Source: Phycisphaerales bacterium
Lineage (GTDB): Bacteria; Planctomycetota; Phycisphaerae; Phycisphaerales; UBA1924
Direction of reading: 5' to 3'
DNA: 64,000 nucleotides
Assembly: GCA_016709445.1 (NCBI GenBank)
Contig: JADJMV010000015.1
Coordinates: 1 to 64,000 of the forward strand
Under the pieces are notes generated by a model. The model worked only from the letters and a program-made list of their open reading frames with translations. It did no database searches and was not told where the DNA came from. The position numbers and the translations under genes were made by a program. Positions 8,931 to 16,096 of the stretch are shown here, piece by piece. Positions within the stretch are counted from its first letter, which is position 1, and each line of letters begins with the position of its first letter.

Positions 8931-10139
8931 TCAGTGGCGGTTGAGGACGGCGTGCTCGATCTGCTCGGGGGCCTCGTAGGCGAGGCCGAAGATGGTGCTG
9001 TTGAATCCGTCGAGCGAGCATTCTTCCTGGCGGACGAAGCCGGTCTGGGGGAGCTTGCCGAGGCGGTGGAGGTCGACCATCGCGCAGACGCCTGCGGCGG
9101 TGGTGAGTTCGATCGCGGGCCAGACGCGGCCGAAGATCTCGACGGCACGGACGGCGCGTTTGAAGTTGACCTGCTGGCGGTAGCCGTCCTTCATGCCGAT
9201 GCAGTTGATGAAGACGATGACGACGTCCTGGACGGTGCGGGCGATGGCGTGGTCGATGAGGTCCATGGCGAGCTTGCGGTCAAAGACTCGCCCATTGGCG
9301 TCGGGCTCGGCATGCTCGACGCCGAGGCGGAGGTCCTGGAGCAGGAACTTCATGAGGTCGCGGTGGCCGGGGTAGCGGATGGTCTTGTAGGCGATATTGG
9401 ACTCGCTGGCGGTCTTGTGTTCGCCGACCAGCGTGTCGATCAGGGTGCCGACGCCGCCGGAGGTGTAGAAGGCCTCGAAGTCGATGCCCTCGAAGGCAAA
9501 GGTCTCGAGGCCCTCGAGGGCGGGGAGCTTGGCGGGCTCGCCGTTGAGCATGACATTGCAGGGCTCGCAGTACTCGTTCACGACGCCGGCGGTGGACCAG
9601 GTGACGTTGTAGTGGAGCGCGTTGGTCGGGAACTGCGGGAGCGCGCCGACGCGGAGCGTCAGCTCGTGGATCTCGGAGAAGTGGCGGGCGATCTCGTAGC
9701 TGGCGATGGCGATGTAGCCCGGGGCGAGGCCGCACTGGGGGACGAGGGCCACTTTGGGCGCGCCCTTCTTGGCGATGGCGGCCACGCGGTCGGTGGTCTC
9801 GACGTCTTCGGTCACGTCGAAGTAGTGGACGCCGAGGGCGTTGGCGTCTTCGGCGATGCCGGCGACGAGATCGAAGGGGAGCATGCAGATGAGGTAGTCG
9901 TGGCCTTTGAGGAGCTCACGCACAGCGGCGCGGTCGGTGGCGTCGATCTCGCGGCTGTTGAACTCGACCTTGTGCGGGACGCGGGAGCGGAGGCGGTCGA
10001 TATTCGCCTGCGCCTCGGCGAGGTTGGCTGCCTCGCGGTCGGCGAGCGTGATGGAGTAGTTGCCCTGGCCGCAGGCGAGCAGGAGTTCCGCGACCGATTT
10101 GCCGACCTTGCCGCCGCCGAGAACGAGGACCTTGCGCAT
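8931..10139 (-). CDS. saccharopine dehydrogenase family protein (Lys9-like)
   Basis: This 402-residue NAD(P)-binding oxidoreductase begins MRKVLVLGGGKVGKSVAE, a Rossmann GxGxxG start. The ATG at 10139 has a strong AGGAGG site 7 bases upstream; the frame stays open further upstream but without support. Other family-like parts are LICMLPFDLV near 90, QCGLAPGYIA near 150 and RYPGHRDLMKFLL near 270. Saccharopine reductases join or split aminoadipate semialdehyde and glutamate in lysine synthesis or breakdown; bacterial members also include related polyamine and uncharacterised dehydrogenases. The nearby homoaconitase-like and homoisocitrate-type genes favour an aminoadipate-linked role. It is followed on the same strand by an oxidoreductase gene lying just upstream of it. 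Confidence 0.85.
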   Translation of the reverse strand: MRKVLVLGGGKVGKSVAELLLACGQGNYSITLADREAANLAEAQANIDRLRSRVPHKVEFNSREIDATDRAAVRELLKGHDYLICMLPFDLVAGIAEDANALGVHYFDVTEDVETTDRVAAIAKKGAPKVALVPQCGLAPGYIAIASYEIARHFSEIHELTLRVGALPQFPTNALHYNVTWSTAGVVNEYCEPCNVMLNGEPAKLPALEGLETFAFEGIDFEAFYTSGGVGTLIDTLVGEHKTASESNIAYKTIRYPGHRDLMKFLLQDLRLGVEHAEPDANGRVFDRKLAMDLIDHAIARTVQDVVIVFINCIGMKDGYRQQVNFKRAVRAVEIFGRVWPAIELTTAAGVCAMVDLHRLGKLPQTGFVRQEECSLDGFNSTIFGLAYEAPEQIEHAVLNRH

Positions 10140-10219
10140 CTCCGAGCCTCCTGGCCGGAGCGTGCCTTCTCCGGGAGAGGATTGTAGGTCGGGCGCGGCG
10201 GTTTGGCGTCTCGGGCGGG

Positions 10220-10849
10220 TTATCGGCGGAGGATGCCGAACTCGAAATCCCGCCCCCAACCGCGGGCGAACGCGAGATGGATCCAGAGCATGGCCAGCGG
10301 CTCGGCGTAGCGGGCGGCGGCGAGCGGGCCGCACTGGACGACCTCGACGCCGAGCTCCTCGGCGAGTTGGCCGACGACCTGGCAGGCGACCTCGTCGTCG
10401 CCGCAGATGAAGGTCGCGGCGCGGCGCCCGTCGAAGACCGGGTCGAGCATGGCGTTGGCGCCGAGCGTGTTGAATGCCTTGACGACCTTGGCGTCGGGCG
10501 CGGCGGCTTGGATCTTCTCGGCGGCGGAGGTCTCGTGGCCGAGAGTCAGTCCGGCCAGGTCGGGGCGGAGGGGGTTGGTGGGATCGATCACGATCTTGCC
10601 GTCGAGGGGGAGCGAGGCGGCGGTCGACTCGGCGGCCTCCCAGGGGAGGGCGAGGACGACGACCTCGGCGCCGGACGCGGCCTCGGAGGGTGGGCGGGCA
10701 GTGGATTCGCCCCCGGCTGCGGCGATGGCGTCGCGGGCGGAGGTCGAGTCGGGGTTGCGGACGCCGAAGACGACGGAGTGGCCGAGTTCCGACCAGCGTT
10801 GGCCGAGGGCGGAGCCGACGGAGCCGGAGCCGATGATGGCGATGCGCAT
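10220..10849 (-). CDS. NADPH-dependent F420 reductase-like oxidoreductase
   Basis: This 209-residue protein of the F420H2:NADP oxidoreductase / NpdG-like family starts MRIAIIGSGSVGSALGQRW (Rossmann GxGxxG). It continues with FGVRNPDS, a loop that binds the NADP phosphate in this family, and has VVLALPWEA, VIDPTNPL and VKAFNTLGA, typical of the fold. Many bacterial members have no F420 and reduce other substrates, so cofactor partner and role are open. It sits 80 bases upstream of the saccharopine-type gene on the same strand and may share its transcript. Confidence 0.85.
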   Translation of the reverse strand: MRIAIIGSGSVGSALGQRWSELGHSVVFGVRNPDSTSARDAIAAAGGESTARPPSEAASGAEVVVLALPWEAAESTAASLPLDGKIVIDPTNPLRPDLAGLTLGHETSAAEKIQAAAPDAKVVKAFNTLGANAMLDPVFDGRRAATFICGDDEVACQVVGQLAEELGVEVVQCGPLAAARYAEPLAMLWIHLAFARGWGRDFEFGILRR

Positions 10850-10888
10850 GGTGTCCTCCTCAGGATGGGTGGCGCGTGACGCAGAGGA

Positions 10889-11310
10889 TCATTGCGAGGC
10901 GTCGCCGGTCTCGTGGGGCGGTTCGGCAACCGCTTGCACAGATTTCATCGATGCGACAATCAGGTCCCTCACGGGCGGATTCAGCACGGCGCGGAGAGAC
11001 GCGATCGCCACCTGTCGTTTGGCCTTGGAGCCCCCGGTGAGGAGTCTTGCGGGGTCGGGTCGCCGCGCGCCCTGGATGAAATCGAGGCTGACGCTGCCTT
11101 GGCGGACGGCGATCATGCAGACGTTGCCGCCGATCGAGCGGAGGGGGCGCTCTCGAGGAAGTCGCAGAGGACGTTGAACTTGATGCCTTCGGTGACGCCG
11201 GGGGCGGCGTCGAGGACGAGGGCGCGGAGGGCGAGGATGATCTCGCGAGTCTCGGCGGAGAAGGGGTCGAGGTGGGCGGCGAGGGATTCGGGGTCGAGGC
11301 GTGTGGGCAT
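10889..11310 (-). CDS. DUF1801 (YdhG-like) domain protein, frameshifted near 11145
   Basis: The N-terminal part (starting MPTRLDPESLAAHLDPFS at 11310) ends at NVLCDFLESAP. Restoring one C in the C5 run at 11143-11147 joins it to IGGNVCMIAVRQGSVSLDF in the next frame and to a stop at 10889, giving about 140 residues. That order (an acidic helix pair, then a beta-rich VSLDF segment and a basic helix) fits the DUF1801 fold, whose function is unknown. The break is most easily read as a homopolymer sequencing error. No clear ribosome-binding site precedes the ATG. Confidence 0.7.
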
Positions 11311-11415
11311 CGGTGTGGCCCGAGTGTTCCTTCTCCCCTCCGGGGCTCTGTGATTCAGGGGGCGCTCCCCAGGGGCTGCGCGGCTGGGCCGCGTGCGCCC
11401 CTGGCAACGATCCGG

Positions 11416-11430
11416 CGCCCCTTCGGGGCG
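11416..11430 (-). terminator. short GC hairpin between an HD-like gene and the DUF1801 gene
   Basis: CGCCCC and GGGGCG pair around a three-base TTC loop, 75 bases past the stop of the minus-strand HD-like gene at 11505. There is no T-run after it on the minus strand, so a Rho-independent terminator is only possible. The rest of the 194-base gap (11311-11504) is GC-rich with no recognisable gene. Confidence 0.3.
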
Positions 11431-11504
11431 GGTGTCGTGGGTAGTTGAGCACGAGGGCAGGGCCGGCACGGCCGCGGCACACGAGAGACGGGCGCGGGCC
11501 GTCG

Positions 11505-12074
11505 TCAGCGCTTCTTGCCGAGGTGCTTGGCGATGTCGAAATCCACGAAGTCGGCGTGGTGGAAGATGATGCTCTCGATGGAGCGTTCCACCTTGTCGCC
11601 CTCGTGGCTGTGCGTCGCGACGATGTGCATGACCTCGGGGGGGATGCCGTGCTTGTAGCAGAGGGCGACACCGCTGAAGGGGTGGCGGAGCATCTCGCCG
11701 AAGTGGCCCTTGATCACCTTGCCCGAGGCGTCCTTGTCGAACTCGAGGGGCTTGCCGACATCGGCCAGCAGCGAGCCGGCGATCAGGTGGTCGAGGTTGA
11801 TCGGGATGCGGTCGCCGAAGACCTCCTTGAGCACGCCGGCGATGGCGATGCACTGCTTGGCGCAGGAGTTGAGGTGCTCGATGTAGCGGAGGTCGATATC
11901 GCCGGCGAGGAGCGTGAAGGGGACGGCGCGGAGCTCGGCGACGGTCCAGCCCTTGCCGCCGCAGCCGACCTGGATGGCCTCGGTCCAGACGGCGGCGACC
12001 TTCTCGCGGAGGGACGCGTCGGTGATGTCCATGAGATTGGGGAAGAGTTGGGCGATCTGGGTGACTGTGGACAT
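11505..12074 (-). CDS. HD-domain-like protein with a degenerate HD doublet
   Basis: This 189-residue soluble helical protein resembles HD phosphohydrolases: an early histidine in YIEHLNSCAKQC, then NLDHLIAGSLLADVGKPLEF where the usual LLHDIGK would be, then RHPFSGVALCYKHGIP and IVATHSHEGDK. The metal-binding His of the HD pair is replaced by Ala (LLAD), so catalysis by the usual mechanism is doubtful unless another His substitutes. The start at 12074 lies 16 bases from the arm of repeat element E. The substrate is unknown. The next gene upstream is the citryl-CoA lyase-like fusion. Confidence 0.7.
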   Translation of the reverse strand: MSTVTQIAQLFPNLMDITDASLREKVAAVWTEAIQVGCGGKGWTVAELRAVPFTLLAGDIDLRYIEHLNSCAKQCIAIAGVLKEVFGDRIPINLDHLIAGSLLADVGKPLEFDKDASGKVIKGHFGEMLRHPFSGVALCYKHGIPPEVMHIVATHSHEGDKVERSIESIIFHHADFVDFDIAKHLGKKR

Positions 12075-12090
12075 GGTGGGATTCCCCTTT

Positions 12091-12276
12091 CACCGCTGAG
12101 GTCGCTGAGTTGCGCTGAGGGCGGATCGGAGAAGATTGAACACGGAGGTATAGAGACACAGAGAAAGGGCCGAATCGATTTCATACACACCTTTCCATCG
12201 TGTCTCTGTGTCTCTGTGCCTCTGTGTTGAACACTGCATTTGCATCACTCAGCGCAACTCAGCGTCCTCAGCGGTC
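12091..12276. repeat. nested inverted-repeat element E with CACAGAG-type inner arms
   Basis: The outer arms are at 12091-12119 and 12248-12276 and use the CGCTGAG heptamer as in other copies. The inner arms (12138-12164 and 12201-12232) instead use CACAGAG/CTCTGTG units, so both sides of the inner stem have changed together. The outer right arm overlaps the stop codon of the citryl-CoA lyase-like fusion gene (12275-12277). Confidence 0.83.
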
Positions 12277-14002
12277 AATCTGCCTTTCCAAGCGCCCGCG
12301 GCGGTGGTCCATCGTACGCGTGGTTGACCGGATCTATGCGGCGCATGGGTTTCTCGCGGGTCTGCTCTTCGGCGACGTGGGCGACGAGGCCGGGAGTGCG
12401 GGCGATCATGAAGATGCCGTTGTAGACGCGCGGGTCGAGGCCGAGGTCGGCGAGCATGGCGCCGATGGCGCCGTCGACGTTGATGGGGAGGGGCTTGCCG
12501 GTGGCGGCGAAGGCCCGCTCGACGGCGCGGGCAGCGGCGATATGGCGGCCGCTCTCCTCGGTGAGGCCGGCCTCGGCGGCGAGGGTGAAGAGGCGGGTGG
12601 TGCGGGGGTCCTTGGTGTGGATGCGGTGGCCGAAGCCGGCGATGCGGTCGCCGGTGGACTTGATGTCGGCGACGAGCGCGGCCGCGGCGTCGTCGAGGGA
12701 TTGGCCGCAGGCTTGGGCGTCGGCGAGGAGCTTGGCGAGGGCTCGGGCGCAGTCCTCGATCGCGCCGCCGTGGTGCTTGTTGATGGACGCGATGCCTGAG
12801 GCGACGGACTGGCTGAGTGAGGCGCCGGTGCTCGCGACGGTTCGGGCGGCCAGACACGACGGGGGCGTGGCGCCGTGGTCGATGCTGGCGACGAGGATGG
12901 CGTCCATGAGGCGTCCGACCTCGGGGGTGGGCAGGTTGCCGGTGAGGATGAGGTAGACGGCGGCGCCGAAGGAGACGCGGCCCATGAGGTCGGCGATGTC
13001 GTAGCCGCGGACGGCGACGCGGTTGGGCTCGATCTTGGTGACGGCGGTGGTCCAAGTGGCGTTCTTCTCGGCGTCGGTCATGAGGCTGCGGCCGCCGAGT
13101 TTGCGGAGGACCCCCACTGTCGCGGCGGGGAGATCACCGAAGGCCTCGACGACGGTGGCGCCGGCCTCGCGGAGGGCCTTGACCTTGCCGGCGTGGGTGC
13201 CCTTGCCGCCCTCGATGATGGCGCCGGCGTGGCTGAAGCGGGTGCCTTCCTTGGCGGCCTTGCCGCCGATGTAGGCGATGACGGGCTTGGTGACGCGGCC
13301 CTCGCGCATGAGGTCGGCGAGGTCTTCTTCCTGGGAAGAGCCGATCTCACCGAAGATGACGATGGCTTCGGTTTGCGGGTCGTCCTGGAATTGGAGGGCG
13401 ACGTCGGGGATGCGGAGGCCGAGGACGGCGTCGCCGCCGACGTGGCAGATGGTGGAGATGCGGACGCCGGCCTGGCCCAGGTAGTAGCCGGTGGAGCTGG
13501 ACATGCCGCCGGAGCGGGAGATGATGCCGACGCCGGCGGGGTTTCCGGGCTTGAACCAGGCGCGGGCGGACTCGGCCCGGCCGCCGATCATGCCGACGAC
13601 GGCGCGCCCGGGGCTGATGACACCGAGGGTGTTGGGGCCGACGAAGCTGGCGCCGCGGGCCTTGGCGGCGTCGGCGATGGCCATGGCGTCCCAGACGGGG
13701 ACGCGGTCGGCGACGAGGACGACGAGCTTGACGCCGGCCTCGATGGCCTCGATGGCGGCCGGCTTGACGAGGGCCGCGGGGACGAAGAGGACGGAGACGT
13801 CGACCTGGCCCAGGGTCGCGACGGCGTCGCCGACGGTGTTGAAGACGGGCAGGCCGAGGACCTGCTCGCCGCCCTTGCCGGGGGTGACGCCGCCGACGAT
13901 GTTGGTGCCGTACTCGCGCATGAGCTTGGCGCGGGCGCGGCCCTCGCGGCCGGTGATGCCCTGGACGATGACGCGTTTGGATTCGTCGATGAGGATTGCC
14001 AT
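12275..14002 (-). CDS. citryl-CoA synthetase/lyase fusion (ATP-citrate lyase AclA-like)
   Basis: This is a 575-residue two-domain protein. Residues 1 to about 300 are a succinyl-CoA-synthetase-alpha-type CoA-binding and ligase module, with VPVWDAMAIADAAKARG and FSHAGAII, in which His258 would be phosphorylated. Residues about 315-575 are a citrate-synthase-type lyase module with SIDHGATPPSCLAAR, INKHHGGAIEDC, GFGHRIHTKDPR and NVDGAIG, closest in memory to citryl-CoA lyase of the Hydrogenobacter kind. This architecture is that of the ATP-citrate lyase large subunit, which cleaves citrate to acetyl-CoA and oxaloacetate; the partner ATP-grasp subunit is at 14475-16019. A related C6/C7 acid is possible given the PrpD-like neighbour. 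The ATG lies 9 bases from a repeat arm that supplies a weak GGTGA site. Confidence 0.82.
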   Translation of the reverse strand: MAILIDESKRVIVQGITGREGRARAKLMREYGTNIVGGVTPGKGGEQVLGLPVFNTVGDAVATLGQVDVSVLFVPAALVKPAAIEAIEAGVKLVVLVADRVPVWDAMAIADAAKARGASFVGPNTLGVISPGRAVVGMIGGRAESARAWFKPGNPAGVGIISRSGGMSSSTGYYLGQAGVRISTICHVGGDAVLGLRIPDVALQFQDDPQTEAIVIFGEIGSSQEEDLADLMREGRVTKPVIAYIGGKAAKEGTRFSHAGAIIEGGKGTHAGKVKALREAGATVVEAFGDLPAATVGVLRKLGGRSLMTDAEKNATWTTAVTKIEPNRVAVRGYDIADLMGRVSFGAAVYLILTGNLPTPEVGRLMDAILVASIDHGATPPSCLAARTVASTGASLSQSVASGIASINKHHGGAIEDCARALAKLLADAQACGQSLDDAAAALVADIKSTGDRIAGFGHRIHTKDPRTTRLFTLAAEAGLTEESGRHIAAARAVERAFAATGKPLPINVDGAIGAMLADLGLDPRVYNGIFMIARTPGLVAHVAEEQTREKPMRRIDPVNHAYDGPPPRALGKAD

Positions 14003-14009
14003 GGGGGAT

Positions 14010-14465
14010 TCACCGCTGAGGACGCTGAGTTGCGCTGAGTGGGGAAGAGGAGGATGAGGAGGAGTGGGTCAAGGCAAGGCGCTTGATGCCTTGCTTGAGA
14101 CTGACTGTATTGAAGTTGAGGAGGAGGCCAACCTCCTTGCCGGAGAGCTTGAGGTACGTGAGCACTTGAGCATCGTGGATCGGGAGCAGCTTCTCGACCG
14201 CCTTGAGCTCGATGATCACCAGCTCGTTGACGAGCAAGTCGATCCTGAAGCCCGCACCGAGTTGCAGGCCCTTGTACTTGACGGGGAGTTCGACCTGGCG
14301 CCGTACTTCGAGGCCACGCGCGACGAGTTCGTGTTCCAGGCATGCCTCGTACGCGGACTCCAGCAGCCCCGGACCGAGCGCCGCGTGCACTTCGAACGCT
14401 GACTGGAGAATGACGTGCGTGAGTTCGGAGTGCGCATACTCGGCGTACTTCCCATTCTGCTCCAT
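14010..14465 (-). CDS. GxxExxY family protein (PD-(D/E)XK nuclease fold) inside a repeat element
   Basis: This 151-residue protein has the GxxExxY motif at residues 33-39 (GLLESAY) and a PD-(D/E)XK-like core with Asp76 and ELK at 86-88, followed by AVEKLLPIHDAQ. The family is widespread, small and of unknown role. The gene lies between two outer arms of the repeat family. Its last eight residues and stop codon are translated from the left arm, and its ribosome-binding site (GAGGAGGAG) overlaps the end of the right arm. The normal family C terminus would end before the serine run at about residues 135-141. It interrupts the two citryl-CoA lyase-like genes, so it looks like inserted cargo. Confidence 0.85.
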   Translation of the reverse strand: MEQNGKYAEYAHSELTHVILQSAFEVHAALGPGLLESAYEACLEHELVARGLEVRRQVELPVKYKGLQLGAGFRIDLLVNELVIIELKAVEKLLPIHDAQVLTYLKLSGKEVGLLLNFNTVSLKQGIKRLALTHSSSSSSSPLSATQRPQR

Positions 14466-14502
14466 GGCTCCTCCTCAGCGAAACTCAGCGTCCTCAGCGG
14501 TA
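14011..14502. mobile_element. element F: repeat arms enclosing the GxxExxY gene
   Basis: The outer left arm (14011-14039) and outer right arm (14474-14502) are inverted copies of the same three-heptamer unit found in elements B-E, but the inner arms are replaced by a nuclease-fold gene. The resemblance to a terminal-inverted-repeat element with cargo is clear; whether it moves is not shown. The element sits exactly between the start of the AclA-like gene and the stop of the AclB-like gene, and both use bases of the arms. Confidence 0.6.
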
Positions 14503-16019
14503 GAAGTTCCGAGGCCCGGGATGTCGAGCTCTACGAAGATACCGTCGATGCCCAGGATTCGGCATTCGACTTCGCAGGCGATCAGCTCGCTGTCTTTCTT
14601 GGCGAGGTCTTCGGGGGTGACGGTGATGGACGGCTTGCCGTGGTCGTCGCGGAGGAGGCCGGAGGAATTGGCGACGATGGCGGGGGCGGAGGTCTTCCAG
14701 GCGGTTGGGTCGATCCAGAGCGTGCCGCCGGCGATGGGGAACTTCGCTGCGTGAGGAACGCCGACGAACGCGGGGCGGCGCGGGGGGCGTGGATGCCAGG
14801 GCCTAGCGTGCGACTGCGCGACGAGTTCGGCGAAGCGGGAGGCGATGAAGGCGGGGGTGTCGGTCTTGCGGTAGCCCTCGATGGGCGCCGTGAGGCCCTC
14901 GCGGGCGGCGTGGAGGATGGCGACGGCGCGGTCCTCGGTGTTGCCGCCGAGGCGGATGACGGCGGGGATATCGAGGTCGAGCTCCCAGAAGGCTTTGGCG
15001 AGGCCGTAGGCCGACCAGAACTGCTCCTGGCTGGCGACGCCGGAGCCCGAGCCGAAATAGCCGCAGAGACCGGGTTGCGTGAGGATGATGCGGGCGGCGC
15101 GGTACACCTTGGCGGCCGAGGGGTTGCCGGAGGTGTCGGTGAAGTTGGCGATGGTGAAGCCCTCGTTGACGATGGCGTCCATGCACATCATGGAGCCGCC
15201 GCCGCCGGCGCCGTGGAAGCCGGCGAGGCCCTTGGCGCCGGGTGCGGGCTGGGTGGCCATCTGGGCGAAGAAGAAGGTGCCGCGGTGGTCGTCCTGCTCG
15301 ACCCTGTAGGCGGTGCGTTCGAGGTCGGTGGGCGGGTGGTCGAGTTCGCGGGCGATCTCGATGCCGAACTCGGGGTGGCGGAAGACGGCGTAGTCGTCGA
15401 TGGTGGCGCGGCAGTCGAGGGCGACGATGCGCCCGTCGGCGAGGATGGCGAGTGGGTTGACCTCGAGCGAGCGGGCGTCGGCGTCGCGGGCGGCGCGAAA
15501 GAGCTTGGAGATGGTGTCGAGGAACTTCGCCTTCGAATCGCCGGTGAGTGAGGCGGACTTGGTGAACGACTCCATCGCGGCGGCGTCGGGGCCGGTGTGG
15601 ACGGAGCAAGGGATGCGGGCGACCTCGCGGGCGCGGTCTTCAACGCCGGAGCCGCCGGAAGCGGCGAGGAGCAGGAGCGGGGCGCGGGCCTTGTCGTCGA
15701 TGGTGAGGGAGACGAAGAACTCGCGCTGGGGCGGGAGTTGCTCCTCGACGAGCACCTCGCGGACGGGGAAGGCGCCGACGCTCATGCCGAGCATGCGGTG
15801 GGCATGGGCGGAGGCCTGGTTGGGGTCGTCGGCGAACGCGACGCCGCCCATGGCCTTGCGCCCGGTGGTGAAGGCCTGGATCTTGACGACGACGGGGCGC
15901 CCGAGGTCTTCGGCGGCGTGGGCGGCTTCGTCGGGCGAGGTGGCGACGCGGCCCCGCGGGGTGGCGATGCCGGCGCGGGAGAGGATGCCCTTGGCCTGGT
16001 GTTCGTGGAGTCGTGCCAT
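14475..16019 (-). CDS. ATP-grasp acyl-CoA synthetase beta-type subunit (AclB/SucC-like)
   Basis: This 514-residue protein starts MARLHEHQAKGILSRAGI, the classical N terminus of succinyl-CoA-synthetase beta and ATP-citrate-lyase ATP-grasp subunits. ATP-grasp residues lie at about 1-240 (VVVKIQAFTTGRKA, SLEVNPLAI). The CoA-ligase domain follows with HGAGGGGSMMCMDAI and RLGGNTEDRAVAIL. An additional C-terminal stretch of about 100 residues is not obvious in ordinary SucC. It is expected to pair with the fusion at 12275-14002 to activate citrate with ATP and CoA. The last residues and the stop codon are encoded by the right arm of element F, so the original C terminus may have been lost or extended. 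AGGAGGG precedes the ATG. Confidence 0.82.
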   Translation of the reverse strand: MARLHEHQAKGILSRAGIATPRGRVATSPDEAAHAAEDLGRPVVVKIQAFTTGRKAMGGVAFADDPNQASAHAHRMLGMSVGAFPVREVLVEEQLPPQREFFVSLTIDDKARAPLLLLAASGGSGVEDRAREVARIPCSVHTGPDAAAMESFTKSASLTGDSKAKFLDTISKLFRAARDADARSLEVNPLAILADGRIVALDCRATIDDYAVFRHPEFGIEIARELDHPPTDLERTAYRVEQDDHRGTFFFAQMATQPAPGAKGLAGFHGAGGGGSMMCMDAIVNEGFTIANFTDTSGNPSAAKVYRAARIILTQPGLCGYFGSGSGVASQEQFWSAYGLAKAFWELDLDIPAVIRLGGNTEDRAVAILHAAREGLTAPIEGYRKTDTPAFIASRFAELVAQSHARPWHPRPPRRPAFVGVPHAAKFPIAGGTLWIDPTAWKTSAPAIVANSSGLLRDDHGKPSITVTPEDLAKKDSELIACEVECRILGIDGIFVELDIPGLGTSTAEDAEFR

Positions 16020-16096
16020 GCCCGGGCGCCCTCCTGGGGTATTGCTTGGAGGGTAGCACTTCCGGACTGAAATGTCGGCAAACAGCCCTGGCGGGG

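Noticed and set aside
14010..14465. Calling the GxxExxY gene a transposase
   Set aside because: It lacks any DDE, HUH or recombinase motif. The fold signature is PD-(D/E)XK-like, so only a nuclease-fold protein within inverted repeats can be claimed.
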